DNA from: a virus | DNA length: 50,599 nt | IMG/VR virus record: IMGVR_UViG_3300010885_055821 | Coordinates: 1 to 50,599 of that record | Reading direction: 5' to 3' (one strand) | Shown here: piece by piece, positions 32,358-41,394 of the stretch | Position numbering within the stretch: the first letter of the stretch is position 1 | How the letters are laid out: every line of letters begins with the position of its first letter | Made by a program: the position numbers and the translations under genes | The notes under the pieces: generated by a model | What the model was told of the DNA's origin: nothing | Database searches by the model: none | The model's input: only the letters and a program-made list of their open reading frames with translations

Positions 32358-32377
32358 TTGTAAAATATTAATACAAT
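32350..32377 (+). promoter_or_regulatory. Sigma70-like promoter TTGAAT-N16-TACAAT, start codon at +1
   Basis: Both boxes match consensus at five of six positions, and the ATG at 32384 follows 6 nt after the -10 box. It overlaps the end of the upstream gene. Confidence 0.65.
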
Positions 32378-32383
32378 ATTGGT

Positions 32384-32815
32384 ATGGATTTTAAACGAAT
32401 TTCATTCGGTTTATTTATTTGGGTAGCTACTAGTGCTTTATGTGCAGGTGCATGTTTATTTTTTAACTTACCATTTATACCTACATTTTTTGTAGCGCTA
32501 CTTGTGCAATATTTTATAGGTGATTCTATTTATAGAATATATACCGCTAAAGAACTTACAAAAGCAAGAGAAGCAGAAGTTAAAATTGCTGAAAATTATA
32601 GTAAACAATTTGTAATGGTAGATTGCCCGTGTGATAATAAATCAAGCCAATTTGTAATGTTAAATCTTAATGAGGAAAATTTATACAACTGCACTAAATG
32701 TGATAAAGAACTAAAATGTATGGTAGGGTGGAAGTCATTTCAAACTACTACCCCATTAACCGAGGACCCTTTTAATAAATTCGATTTTACAAAAAATAAA
32801 GACCATGACATTTGA
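32384..32815 (+). CDS. Two-helix membrane protein with Cys-rich cytoplasmic domain
   Basis: 143 aa, not recognised. Two hydrophobic segments (about residues 6-27 and 30-47) form a membrane hairpin; then comes a charged helix (TAKELTKAREAEVKIAENY) and a domain with C-P-C (about residue 81) and C-x-x-C (NCTKCDKELKC), which could bind zinc. A small membrane protein with a zinc-ribbon-like tail could remodel the host envelope or anchor a complex, but nothing more specific can be said. It overlaps the next gene by 11 nt. Confidence 0.72.
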   Translation: MDFKRISFGLFIWVATSALCAGACLFFNLPFIPTFFVALLVQYFIGDSIYRIYTAKELTKAREAEVKIAENYSKQFVMVDCPCDNKSSQFVMLNLNEENLYNCTKCDKELKCMVGWKSFQTTTPLTEDPFNKFDFTKNKDHDI

Positions 32816-33188
32816 ACAAGTACCAGCCAGTTTTGTACCATTAGAAGGTACAAAAATTAGTAATATCGATTACAGTAATTTAGATAGTAAGTATATTCAC
32901 GATTTTGTATTACATAGTAAATATAAAATTGGTCAACATTACATGATAAGTGATGAGAAACCTCTTGCAATTGTAAGTCTATTAATTGAGAGTGTATTTG
33001 ATGAATTGAAAAATAATACAAAGGATGCAACTAAAAAAATAATTATTGAAAATCATAGATGTATTATAAATGATTTGTTAAAAAATTTGTATGATAGCGA
33101 AATTACTGTTGATTCAAAAATTATTGCAGGTATAATTGATGGTGTAATATATGCAAATACAAAACAATTCTATAAAAAAGACAGTTGA
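32805..33188 (+). CDS. Hypothetical protein
   Basis: 127 aa, not recognised. Mostly helical in its second half (LAIVSLLIESVFDELKNN; IIIENHRCIINDLLKNLY). No signal or membrane segment. It overlaps both neighbours (11 nt and 38 nt), typical of co-translated phage genes. Confidence 0.68.
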   Translation: MTFEQVPASFVPLEGTKISNIDYSNLDSKYIHDFVLHSKYKIGQHYMISDEKPLAIVSLLIESVFDELKNNTKDATKKIIIENHRCIINDLLKNLYDSEITVDSKIIAGIIDGVIYANTKQFYKKDS

Positions 33189-33492
33189 AAAAATGGGTAG
33201 TGCTGAACTTGCAAGATGGTTATGCTTATTTGAGGCTATAGATATAGTAACTGTAAAAGCAAATAAGGTGGGGTTTGATCTTGCAAAAAATACTAATTGG
33301 ATTAAACCTCTTATGTTCAAGACATATATAAAAGAGACTTATTTTTCTATGCTTGATAAAGTGTGTTATTATAGAGATGAAGAGCCTTGTTTTAGTACCC
33401 CAGCCTATATAATCTTTGAAGCTAATATTGAAGAGTCAATTACAGTTGAAGAAGAGCCAGCTGATGATTTAATGGAGGAGGTTGTGGTATGA
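33151..33492 (+). CDS. Hypothetical protein
   Basis: 113 aa, not recognised. It starts 38 nt inside the previous gene; an internal ATG (MGSAELARWLCLF, 33193) just after that gene's stop is a possible alternative start. The middle is helical and aromatic (NWIKPLMFKTYIKETYFSML), and the C-terminus is acidic (EEEPADDLMEEVVV). The stop overlaps the next start (ATGA). Confidence 0.65.
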   Translation: MQIQNNSIKKTVEKMGSAELARWLCLFEAIDIVTVKANKVGFDLAKNTNWIKPLMFKTYIKETYFSMLDKVCYYRDEEPCFSTPAYIIFEANIEESITVEEEPADDLMEEVVV

Positions 33493-33779
33493 CGTACATC
33501 ATCGGTACTTCCTTTATAGTCGGTAAAAAAGTAATCAAACCAGGTATGACCAATACCTCCTCAAGAGTTACCGGTAACACACCAATATTACCCCCTGGTC
33601 AATATACTATAAATTACATTAAAAAGAATGTAAACAATGTTGTTTATACGTTTATAAATGATAATTTTGAACACGTAGATATTGAATTTGATAGTATAGG
33701 TCAAGCAGAAAAATATATTTCTGCTATGAGAAATGAGCAATTACCTGATTATCAATCAATTTATAAACGTATTAATTAA
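33489..33779 (+). CDS. Hypothetical protein
   Basis: 96 aa, not recognised. All-beta look (TYIIGTSFIVGKKVIKPG; PPGQYTINYIKKNVNNVVYTFIND), ending in a helix (IGQAEKYISAMRN). Coupled to the previous gene by ATGA. It overlaps the neck protein gene on the other strand by 8 nt. Confidence 0.68.
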   Translation: MTYIIGTSFIVGKKVIKPGMTNTSSRVTGNTPILPPGQYTINYIKKNVNNVVYTFINDNFEHVDIEFDSIGQAEKYISAMRNEQLPDYQSIYKRIN

Positions 33780-34515
33780 TACCGTAACCACCGTAGACAT
33801 CGGTGTTACTTTCAGGGTTTGTATCATAATCAAATACCTCTTTTGATGTATCATCAAAATTTTCGGAGTATGGTTTTTCATCCATTGGATCACCTGAAAG
33901 ACCAGCTTCACGGCTATCGTACACTTGATTGTTAACACCTTCAGCAGATAAACCTGGTTCATAACTCCATTCAAATCTCTTAGCTTTTATTAACCAAACA
34001 TAATGACCCATTAACTGGCTTGTACGTGCTGCATCTTCATCAACACGTTGTGTAATCTCATATTGTTTACCTGTTCTACCATTAGGTCTACCTTCACCAT
34101 ATTCACTTAAATCAAACACATCACCTGACTTAGGTTCCGTACTTTGACCGAAAATATCATACCATTGAGTAATAGATATATAAGCTGTTACTTCATCATC
34201 AGATTGAATACCAAATTTGGTAAGCATTATTGCATTTTCATTTAATTCTACACCGATGACTAATTGTTTAGGTAGGGCATATTGTCTAGTAGGATCTTCA
34301 CCGTAAAAATTATCAGCACTTACTAAATTATAGTTACTTTGATAGTAAGTAACTTTTTGTCCGTAAAGGTTAATTATTTCTTGCCAGTAATTATTAAACA
34401 CATCCTGTTCACATTCGAGTGTTGATTTATTTAAAAATCTAAAACAAGGGTTAACTGGTTGTGAATACGGATATACTTTAGCTGAATTACTACCTTTATA
34501 TCTTGCTATTGACAT
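33772..34515 (-). CDS. 14: Neck protein gp14-like
   Basis: 247 aa (T4 gp14: 256). The sequence follows the gp14 family: an early helix ending in FNNYWQEIINLYGQKVTYY, then DNFYGEDPTRQYALPKQLVIGVELNENAIMLTKFG-like strands, then SGDVFDLSEYGEGRP and YEITQRVDED. gp14 helps to seal the head after packaging and to join it to the tail. The acidic, Asn/Asp-rich C-terminal third is less conserved. It is second in a leftward pair and starts 1 nt after the upstream stop, so it should be translated by coupling. It is far from any gp13 gene in this window. Confidence 0.7.
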   Translation of the reverse strand: MSIARYKGSNSAKVYPYSQPVNPCFRFLNKSTLECEQDVFNNYWQEIINLYGQKVTYYQSNYNLVSADNFYGEDPTRQYALPKQLVIGVELNENAIMLTKFGIQSDDEVTAYISITQWYDIFGQSTEPKSGDVFDLSEYGEGRPNGRTGKQYEITQRVDEDAARTSQLMGHYVWLIKAKRFEWSYEPGLSAEGVNNQVYDSREAGLSGDPMDEKPYSENFDDTSKEVFDYDTNPESNTDVYGGYGIN

Positions 34516-34516
34516 A

Positions 34517-34843
34517 TTATTTTGTTTTTACAAGTTGTATGCTACCGTTAGGTCTTTTCACCATGCCCACACCAGTACGTTTAAGACCTTTAACCTTACC
34601 TACTGGCATATTTCTCACGTTAAATTTATTTTTAAGTTCTTTAGTGGTTTCAGTACCAATATTGGTTGTACCTTTATTTACTTGATTCTTAAAATCTTTG
34701 TATGTCTTAAGTTTAGATGATGTAGGTCTAATATATTCTGGCACTGTGTAAGTGTTTTTTCTAGTACTTGGATCACGTATAACGGGATGACGATGTCTAT
34801 GTTGAACCTGTTTGTGATAATAGTCTTTAAAAGAATCCAACAT
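34517..34843 (-). CDS. Basic hypothetical protein, late promoter
   Basis: 108 aa, not recognised. Strongly basic and His-rich at the start (HKQVQHRHRHPVIRDPSTRK), with a Lys/Thr/Gly-rich remainder. TATAAATA lies 7 nt before the ATG, and the neck gene follows in the same direction. Probably a head- or neck-associated protein by its partner and promoter. Confidence 0.68.
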   Translation of the reverse strand: MLDSFKDYYHKQVQHRHRHPVIRDPSTRKNTYTVPEYIRPTSSKLKTYKDFKNQVNKGTTNIGTETTKELKNKFNVRNMPVGKVKGLKRTGVGMVKRPNGSIQLVKTK

Positions 34844-34850
34844 ATATGTA

Positions 34851-34858
34851 TATTTATA
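34851..34858 (-). promoter_or_regulatory. Late promoter TATAAATA, 7 nt before ATG
   Basis: Perfect octamer on the minus strand. Together with its spacer (TACATAT) it is identical to the site before the gene starting at 36459. Confidence 0.75.
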
Positions 34859-34862
34859 AAAA

Positions 34863-34888
34863 AACCCTGATAGTTGCCTATCAGGGTT
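34863..34888. terminator. Bidirectional intrinsic terminator
   Basis: An 11-bp stem (AACCCTGATAG and its complement) with a 4-nt loop (TTGC). On the minus strand it is followed by a run of T, ending the acidic virion-type gene; on the plus strand a T tract also follows after a short gap. Confidence 0.85.
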
Positions 34889-34908
34889 AACTTTTTTTAT
34901 ATTACTTA

Positions 34909-36459
34909 TTAAGCTGGTTGAAAGAATGTGTCACCCACTTTTGATGTCGTTACTGATTTAACAGTGTTCTTATGCTTAGGACCAATAAGTTCTGTACCCT
35001 TCTTTTGGTTTACTAATGGATGACCTTCTGTACCATCATCACCCACCTTGTCAGTCACCTTACTGTCACCACCTTTACCAGGTCTAGCTAATTTTGATAC
35101 TGTGCTATCAACTACGTTATTCTTACCTTTAGGACCTATCCAACCAGAACCCTTCATGTTCTGCTTAACAAGTGGCTCACCGAGCACTTCTGCTTCGATT
35201 TCTTCACCCATTGGTGCATCATCACCCATTGCTTGTTCATCTTCTTCACTACCACCAAACTCATCTTCCATTTCATTACCCATATCTTCTTCACCCATAT
35301 CTTCTTCACCACCGAGGACGGCTGATAATAATGAATGTAATTGTTCAGCAACATCTCTTGGCATAGAGATGGTAATTTCTTCACCACCCATATCTTCTGC
35401 TTCATTACCACCTAAGTCACCCTCAAGGGCTGCATCGGTTGCACCAAGAGCAATAGCGTCATCGTCTGCCATTACATCTTCATATAATTTATCAAAAATT
35501 GACTTATCATTCTTCATACCATTATTTATGTTCCTTTCATTAATTTTCTGTGAGGCTTTAATATTTTTTTGTTGTCCTTGTGAGTATTTATTTACTTGAT
35601 AAAAATTACCAACTTGCTTTGGACCTGGCTCAATTGGCTCTTCTAAAGTATTGGTACCTTCATTAGCCTTAGGACCTGAATTCTTAATAAATGCTGGTTC
35701 CTTTGGTGTTTCATCAGCAGATAAAAAAGTGTTCTTAACTGTTTTGGTATGTGTTGATTTCACAGCTGTGTTCTTACCTGAACCAGCTGGTTTATAGTTT
35801 TTTGAATCTTTTAACTTAAAGTTAAGTGCATTCATTAAGTGTTTAGTTTTACCAAATTGATCAAATTTTTCATTACGCAACTTGGCCAACACTGCACCAG
35901 CTATCTTTCTACCAGCTTTTTTTGAACCATGTTTTTTAGCTGCACCTTTAGCAATTTTTGCGAAATTTTTACCTTTCATACCTATATCTTTACCCTTTCT
36001 GGCCTGTTTGGCAGAGTAGGATTTCATACCTTCATAAACACTTTCATCATCCTCTTCATCACCTTGAATGTTAGCTCTCACCGGTGGCATATCATCGCTA
36101 TCACTTTTACCCTCTGTTTGTTCTTCATATTCAACTTCGTCTTCTTCACCTTCCTTATTACCGAAAGCTTTGTTAGCTCTAGCTATTTCCCAGTCTTCTA
36201 AATTTTTATTCTTGTTAATATCAGCTTTCTTGGTATTTACACCAGGTTGGACAGTTGCTTCATTAAGCACGTTTTGTTTATTAGATGTTGACTTATTTAA
36301 AATGTTAAGATACATTTCATTCAACATGTTGGAATTCTTATCACTTGTTGATGAATAGAGATTGTTTGTAGTAGGAGCAGGGGTATAGGTTTTCTCTACA
36401 ATAGGTGTAATCTGATTGTATAGATCTGCAATACTTTGCATTTGACGAGTCAAATTCAT
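34909..36459 (-). CDS. Large acidic low-complexity protein with C-terminal repeats
   Basis: 516 aa, not recognised. ATG at 36459 (MNLTRQMQSIADLYNQ) is chosen over an upstream in-frame codon because TATAAATA lies 7 nt before it. Regions: a helical start, a polar linker, a basic Lys/Gly-rich block (KGKNFAKIAKGAAKKHGSKK, about 180-200), a long acidic Met/Glu/Asp-rich stretch (GGEEDMGEEDMGNEMEDE, about 400-420), then repeated units. The last two units, GWIGPKGKNNVVDSTVSKL and ELIGPKHKNTVKSVTTSKV, align closely. Size, charge and late promoter suggest a scaffold/core or decoration protein, but no known prohead core protein was recognised. A terminator follows. Confidence 0.72.
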   Translation of the reverse strand: MNLTRQMQSIADLYNQITPIVEKTYTPAPTTNNLYSSTSDKNSNMLNEMYLNILNKSTSNKQNVLNEATVQPGVNTKKADINKNKNLEDWEIARANKAFGNKEGEEDEVEYEEQTEGKSDSDDMPPVRANIQGDEEDDESVYEGMKSYSAKQARKGKDIGMKGKNFAKIAKGAAKKHGSKKAGRKIAGAVLAKLRNEKFDQFGKTKHLMNALNFKLKDSKNYKPAGSGKNTAVKSTHTKTVKNTFLSADETPKEPAFIKNSGPKANEGTNTLEEPIEPGPKQVGNFYQVNKYSQGQQKNIKASQKINERNINNGMKNDKSIFDKLYEDVMADDDAIALGATDAALEGDLGGNEAEDMGGEEITISMPRDVAEQLHSLLSAVLGGEEDMGEEDMGNEMEDEFGGSEEDEQAMGDDAPMGEEIEAEVLGEPLVKQNMKGSGWIGPKGKNNVVDSTVSKLARPGKGGDSKVTDKVGDDGTEGHPLVNQKKGTELIGPKHKNTVKSVTTSKVGDTFFQPA

Positions 36460-36466
36460 ATATGTA

Positions 36467-36474
36467 TATTTATA
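36467..36474 (-). promoter_or_regulatory. Late promoter TATAAATA, 7 nt before ATG
   Basis: Perfect octamer on the minus strand, with the same spacer TACATAT as the site at 34851-34858. Confidence 0.75.
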
Positions 36475-36482
36475 GTCTCCAA

Positions 36483-36490
36483 TGTAAATA
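36483..36490 (+). promoter_or_regulatory. Late-type element TGTAAATA, 5 nt before terminase ATG
   Basis: One base from TATAAATA, followed by TACGT and the ATG at 36496. It selects that ATG over an upstream in-frame one that would run through the divergent promoter. Confidence 0.6.
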
Positions 36491-36495
36491 TACGT

Positions 36496-38202
36496 ATGGC
36501 CATTGTAAAACAAAGAGAACATTACCTAGGTAATCCAAATTTACCTACTGTTCATAGTACTTTTGAATACACTCCTGAAATGGTGAAGGAAATTAAGAAA
36601 TCTTCAAAAGATATTATACATTTTGCAACCACATATTTTTATATAATTAGTATTGATGATGGTAGAAATTGCATAGATTTACATAAGTGTCAAAAGAGGG
36701 TACTAAAAAAGATGATGGCCAGTAGATTCTTTATCTTATTAGCATCTCGTCAGATTGGCAAAACAACATTAATGACCATATATGCACTTTGGTATGTATG
36801 TTTTAATGAAGATCAAAAAGTGTTAATTGTTGCAAATAAAGAGGGTACAGCAAAGGAAATCTTCGGTAGAATACGTCTTGCATATGAAGAATTACCTAAC
36901 TGGCTTAAACCAGGTGTTAAAGAATATGGTAAAGAATCAATGGTTCTCACTAATGGTAGTTCAATAGGTATTAGCACTACCACTGGCACTGCTGCTCGTG
37001 GTATGTCTGTTAGTTTACTTATATTAGATGAGTTGGCATTTATTGAACATCATATAGTTCATGAATTCTGGAAATCGGTGTTTCCAATCGTTTCTTCATC
37101 TAAAAAGTCAAAAATCTTTATTGCCTCTACTGCAAATGGCACTGATAATTTATTTTATGATATTTATAGTAAAGCTGAGGCTAAGTTAAATAACTGGGAA
37201 TATGATAAAGTTCTATGGAGTGAAATACCTGGTAGAGATTTACTTTGGAAACGTGAAATGGTATTAGGTGTAGGTAGTGAAGAAGCATTTGATCAAGAAT
37301 TTGGTTGTAAATTTATCCAAACAGGTGAGTCTGCTGTGGATGAAGTATTGTTTAATCATTTAAAGAAAACAATTAGAGAACCTATATACACATTTGATGA
37401 TGGTAATTACATTATATATAAAGATATAGATCCTAATGGTATATATGTTGCTGGGGTTGATGTTGGTGAGGGTATGAATGAAAACTATACAGTAGTTCAA
37501 ATCTTAGATATTCAAGATCTTACCAACATAGAACAAGTAGCCAAGTATAAGAGTAACTCTGTAGCTCCAGTGCATTTCACTAAGAAACTATATGAAATCT
37601 TAGTACAATGGGGATCACCACTGGTGGCAATTGAAAGAAATAATTGCGGAGCACAAGTGGTTGATCAACTATTCTTTTCATTTAATTATACAAATTTGAT
37701 TAATTTTAGCCCCGCCAATACGTCTGGTAATAAGAAAGGTGTCGTTAGCCACACTAATGTCAAATTTAAAGGTGTGATGAACAAACGTTATTGGATGAAA
37801 GAAAAGAAAGCTGTAGCAATTAGAGATGAAAGCACTTTAAAAGAACTCAAAAACTTTGTAAGATATCCAAACGGTACATGGAAAGCTAGACCTGGTGCAG
37901 ATATATTTGATGATGAAGTTATGGCTTTAGTGTGGGGGTTGATAGTATTGGAAAATGATTTAGTGGAGAAATATTTTATGGTTGAAAAGTATGATGATAA
38001 TAAACGACCATTAGTGGTGAAATCATTTAATAATGCAAGATCTACACAAATTAAATCGTTTGATTCAATTTATTACGGTATGAATGATTTAAATCAAGGG
38101 TTACCATCACCATTTGTTTTTACCTCAGGAGAATCCTCTAATGGTGATATAGAAGAGTTACAAACTATGGGTTGGAAATTTTTCGAACGACCAACCCCAT
38201 AA
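36496..38202 (+). CDS. 17: Terminase large subunit gp17
   Basis: 568 aa (T4: 610). The ATPase domain has Walker A SRQIGKTT (about residues 84-91) and Walker B LLILDELAF (about 175-183, with catalytic Glu). A coupling TAN-type motif (IFIASTANG) follows. The nuclease domain has AGVDVGEG (about 319-326) and FDDEVMAL near residue 472. It pumps DNA into the prohead and cuts concatemers. The small terminase subunit is not recognisable in this window. The tail tube gene begins 11 nt later. Confidence 0.95.
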   Translation: MAIVKQREHYLGNPNLPTVHSTFEYTPEMVKEIKKSSKDIIHFATTYFYIISIDDGRNCIDLHKCQKRVLKKMMASRFFILLASRQIGKTTLMTIYALWYVCFNEDQKVLIVANKEGTAKEIFGRIRLAYEELPNWLKPGVKEYGKESMVLTNGSSIGISTTTGTAARGMSVSLLILDELAFIEHHIVHEFWKSVFPIVSSSKKSKIFIASTANGTDNLFYDIYSKAEAKLNNWEYDKVLWSEIPGRDLLWKREMVLGVGSEEAFDQEFGCKFIQTGESAVDEVLFNHLKKTIREPIYTFDDGNYIIYKDIDPNGIYVAGVDVGEGMNENYTVVQILDIQDLTNIEQVAKYKSNSVAPVHFTKKLYEILVQWGSPLVAIERNNCGAQVVDQLFFSFNYTNLINFSPANTSGNKKGVVSHTNVKFKGVMNKRYWMKEKKAVAIRDESTLKELKNFVRYPNGTWKARPGADIFDDEVMALVWGLIVLENDLVEKYFMVEKYDDNKRPLVVKSFNNARSTQIKSFDSIYYGMNDLNQGLPSPFVFTSGESSNGDIEELQTMGWKFFERPTP

Positions 38203-38208
38203 TAAATA
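38201..38208 (+). promoter_or_regulatory. Late-type element AATAAATA, 5 nt before a GTG start
   Basis: Overlaps the terminase stop codon. The 5-nt spacer ATAGT leads to GTG at 38214, which is how the tube start was chosen. Confidence 0.65.
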
Positions 38209-38213
38209 ATAGT

Positions 38214-38831
38214 GTGCCTGACATTCCTTTAAATGCTACACCATTTGAACAAGCTCCTTTAAATAAACAAAGAGCGGATAAATTTTTACTGATTATTACA
38301 CCACCTGCTATATTTAGAAACTATGATTTAGATAGAATATATCCTGAAGCAATACAGTATAGCGTATATGGCACCGTAATACCTGCTGTAACTGTACCTT
38401 CAGTTACAGTTGGATATGCTAATCAAACGTTAAAGGTGTCTAGTTATTCTAGAACACCTTATGAAGATATTTCGGTAAATTTTACAGTGGATAATAGATT
38501 TAAAAACTATTACTTCATTTATAAGTGGTTGGATATATTAAATGATGATGTAGGTGGTTTATTTGCTAAAACTGATGAAAGAACAATAGACACCTTTGTC
38601 ACCCCGGTGAGATCATTATATAAAGGTAAGCAATCTGAAGAAGCATTATATATGAGTGATTTTATTGTATATAGTTTAGATGAATATAACAATAAAGTTG
38701 CACAATTTACATATACTAAAGCTTTTCCTATAACTTTAGGGTCTTTAACAGCAAATTATAGAGACTCATCACTTTACGATACTACCTTCACCTTTTCTTT
38801 TTCACAATTGTATATGAAGTTGTTAATTTAA
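38214..38831 (+). CDS. Tail tube protein, first paralogue (gp19-like)
   Basis: 205 aa. GTG at 38214 is proposed as start because it sits 5 nt after a late element; the longer in-frame version from TTG at 38172 would overlap terminase. RADKFLLIITPP, AIQYSVYGTVIPAVTVPSV and SSYSRTPYEDISVNFTVDNRF match the gp19-type tube fold, as does the ending (LYDTTFTFSFSQLYMKL). Tube proteins stack as hexamers inside the sheath. A second gp19-like gene follows the sheath. This one is longer than T4 gp19 (163 aa) and has an extra N-terminal region. Confidence 0.78.
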   Translation: MPDIPLNATPFEQAPLNKQRADKFLLIITPPAIFRNYDLDRIYPEAIQYSVYGTVIPAVTVPSVTVGYANQTLKVSSYSRTPYEDISVNFTVDNRFKNYYFIYKWLDILNDDVGGLFAKTDERTIDTFVTPVRSLYKGKQSEEALYMSDFIVYSLDEYNNKVAQFTYTKAFPITLGSLTANYRDSSLYDTTFTFSFSQLYMKLLI

Positions 38832-38848
38832 AAAAGTGGATGAAAATA

Positions 38849-38856
38849 CATAAATA
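38849..38856 (+). promoter_or_regulatory. Late-type element CATAAATA, 5 nt before sheath ATG
   Basis: One base from TATAAATA; spacer TATGT, then the ATG at 38862. The sheath is among the most abundant late products, so this is a good test site. Confidence 0.7.
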
Positions 38857-38861
38857 TATGT

Positions 38862-41309
38862 ATGCCTATCACTAATAATAATAGATTGACAAGCCCGGGC
38901 GTACAGATCAGTGAGGTAGATCTTACGTTGCGTGCTGCACCTAAGATTGGTACCAATGTTTTCGTTTGCGGTTTTGCTCCTCAAGGACCGTCTGATGAAA
39001 TTATTCAAGTAAATACAAGATCAGAATTTATTGATATTTACGGTACCCCAACAAATGCTGCGGAAAGATACTTTTTCTATACAGTTTCACAATTGTTTAA
39101 CAGCCCGGTAAATGTTATTGTTAACAGATTACCATACGGTCAAAACAGCGGTGAAGGGTTTAGTTTAAGTTTTTACAGTGCTTTAGTATACCCAGTATCT
39201 GCTTACACAGCATTTGATGGTACACTTACCCCTGCACTCACCAGTAACCTAGCTTATTCATCAACAAATCAAATTTCAAGCTATTTGATTGGTTCACCGT
39301 ACTTAATAAATTTACCGTTATCCTCATACCAAGCACTTCAAGATGGTAATGGCTTTAGTTGGAGTGATACTTCATCAAATTTAAGTTCAATACTTAACTA
39401 TAACAATTCAGCATTAAATCTTAATGATATTTCCGGCGCTGGTATTATTATTCTTAATAGTGCGCAAGTAGCTAATAACGGTAGATTTGAAGGTTATTAC
39501 ACTGCCCTCGTTGATAATACAAACTTTAACCCTGCTACACCATTTGATGATGTTGAGGGTGTGAGAGCTGTTTCCAATGAATATAATGCTTATAACTTAA
39601 GGAATGATGTATACGCAACTACATTACCTCCATCACGTTTAACATTTGAAACTGCTTTACCAGCTGGTTCAATACCCACAGGTAACAGCGTTTCTGAAGT
39701 AATAGAAGCAATTCCAACATTTAACATTAATACAAGAGGGTTTGATGATACATTGGTGTTGGCTGTATTTAAATTACGTCAATCAACCTTCTCACCTGAC
39801 ACAATTAAACTTGACTATGTATATCAAGAAGGGTATATAGGTTCACTTGATTACAATCGTCAAATTAATAGTCAAAACGGTGGTCAACCAATAAGTTTCT
39901 TCTTACCAAATGTTGCTAAGACTAGTCCAAATGTTAAAGTATTAGTAAACCCATATATTTCTGGTGAAGTATATGATTCAGGTTCTGTTAATTATAGAAC
40001 TACAACTTGGTTAAATGCAGCTGGGGTACCAAGTACTAAAGTGAGAGTTGCAACACAAACACTTCAAAATTTAGGTAACCCTCTTGATTTAACTGATAGT
40101 GAGTACACATCATTTGTAGGTGCACCATCGGGTACAATCGGTCAAGCAGCTTCTGGTATTGGTACTGATGTTGGTTATATTTGGGCTCAAGGTGTTTTTA
40201 CACCAACTCAAATTAGCAATAAAGAAATTGGTAGTATTTCACTTAAACTTGATCGTGTGTTTGATAGACTCTCAAATACAGATGTGTATGATGTTGATAT
40301 AATTTGTGACGGTGGTATTTCAACAATCTTTACAACAACCCAGTTGTTAGGTGTTGGTGGTAACCCAGCAGATTATTTCGATGACACTGTAAACATGAAC
40401 CAATATGTTCAAGGTTTAAGAGCAGCTAAACCAACAACGGACATATTAGCAGCAGGTGGTGATGCTGCATCAACAATAACTAATTGGAATACAATTTATG
40501 CAAAATTTAACAATTTCTGCCAATTTGTAAGACAAGATTGCTTGTTTATTGCTGATGCGTATAGAAATATTTTAGTTGATGGTCCTAACACTAAGACAAT
40601 TTCTACAACAGGTTATAACTTTGGTCAGTATATATACTCACCGTTTAAACACTTGTTATATGCAGCAAATTCAAGTTACTCTTGTATTTACAGTACTTGG
40701 GGTAAAGTATTTGATGGTTATAGTGGTACGGATACTTGGATACCTTTCAGCGGTGTTGCTGCACAATTAATGGGTAATACAGATGCTAACTTTAAACCAT
40801 GGTTTGCACCTGCAGGCTTCACAAGAGGTTTAGTACTTACATTGAATGATATTGCATTTTATCCTAATCAAGCACAACGTGATCAATTGTATCCAATACA
40901 AGTAAATCCAGTTGCATTCTTCCCAGGTGAAGGTTTTGTTGTAATGGGTCAAAAGACATTACAACAAAGACCAAGCGCATTTGATAGAATCAATGTTAGA
41001 AGATTATTCTTAGTACTTGAAAAACAAACAAAGTTCACTGTTAAGTACTTTGTATTTGAACCTAATACGTTGTTTACAAGATCAAATCTTGTTAATGTCA
41101 TTAATCCAATATTTGATGATGCTAAGAATACCGAAGGTCTTTATGATTACTTGATTGTTTGTGACGAACGTAACAACACACCTGAAATAATTGACCAAAA
41201 TCAATTGATTGTTGATATATACCTTAAACCGGTAAGAACAGCAGAGTCCATCTTAGTGAACTTCGTTGCAACAAGAACATCACAAAACTTCCAAGAAATT
41301 GTAGGTTAA
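38862..41309 (+). CDS. 18: Tail sheath protein gp18
   Basis: 815 aa, longer than T4 gp18 (659). The N-terminus has the conserved sheath opening, RLTSPGVQISEVDLT, followed by the GTNVFVCGFAPQGPSDE strand. The C-terminal core (about residues 560-815) has the usual end: IYSPFKHLLYAANSSYSCIY, GFTRGLVLTLNDIAFYPN, and the inter-subunit strand around FVATRTSQNFQEIVG. The middle is expanded and variable and probably forms surface domains. Sheath contraction drives the tube through the host envelope. A terminator follows. Confidence 0.93.
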   Translation: MPITNNNRLTSPGVQISEVDLTLRAAPKIGTNVFVCGFAPQGPSDEIIQVNTRSEFIDIYGTPTNAAERYFFYTVSQLFNSPVNVIVNRLPYGQNSGEGFSLSFYSALVYPVSAYTAFDGTLTPALTSNLAYSSTNQISSYLIGSPYLINLPLSSYQALQDGNGFSWSDTSSNLSSILNYNNSALNLNDISGAGIIILNSAQVANNGRFEGYYTALVDNTNFNPATPFDDVEGVRAVSNEYNAYNLRNDVYATTLPPSRLTFETALPAGSIPTGNSVSEVIEAIPTFNINTRGFDDTLVLAVFKLRQSTFSPDTIKLDYVYQEGYIGSLDYNRQINSQNGGQPISFFLPNVAKTSPNVKVLVNPYISGEVYDSGSVNYRTTTWLNAAGVPSTKVRVATQTLQNLGNPLDLTDSEYTSFVGAPSGTIGQAASGIGTDVGYIWAQGVFTPTQISNKEIGSISLKLDRVFDRLSNTDVYDVDIICDGGISTIFTTTQLLGVGGNPADYFDDTVNMNQYVQGLRAAKPTTDILAAGGDAASTITNWNTIYAKFNNFCQFVRQDCLFIADAYRNILVDGPNTKTISTTGYNFGQYIYSPFKHLLYAANSSYSCIYSTWGKVFDGYSGTDTWIPFSGVAAQLMGNTDANFKPWFAPAGFTRGLVLTLNDIAFYPNQAQRDQLYPIQVNPVAFFPGEGFVVMGQKTLQQRPSAFDRINVRRLFLVLEKQTKFTVKYFVFEPNTLFTRSNLVNVINPIFDDAKNTEGLYDYLIVCDERNNTPEIIDQNQLIVDIYLKPVRTAESILVNFVATRTSQNFQEIVG

Positions 41310-41325
41310 TAGGTGATATAATAAC

Positions 41326-41354
41326 AAAAAACCAGCCTTTATGGCTGGTTTTTT
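41326..41354 (+). terminator. Intrinsic terminator after the sheath gene
   Basis: A 12-bp stem (AAAAAACCAGCC and its complement) with a TTTAT loop; the T run is the 3' arm and extends past it. Confidence 0.85.
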
Positions 41355-41386
41355 TATCTCAACTTTATCAAATACCGCTTGTAGAT

Positions 41387-41394
41387 AATAAATA
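41387..41394 (+). promoter_or_regulatory. Late-type element AATAAATA, 5 nt before tube ATG
   Basis: Spacer ATTAT, then the ATG at 41400. It comes right after the sheath terminator and gives the tube its own transcript. Confidence 0.68.

Noticed and set aside
35048-35599. 183-codon plus-strand frame rich in Ser and Pro
   Set aside because: It is the reverse of the low-complexity acidic region of the minus-strand gene; repetitive codons keep the frame open.
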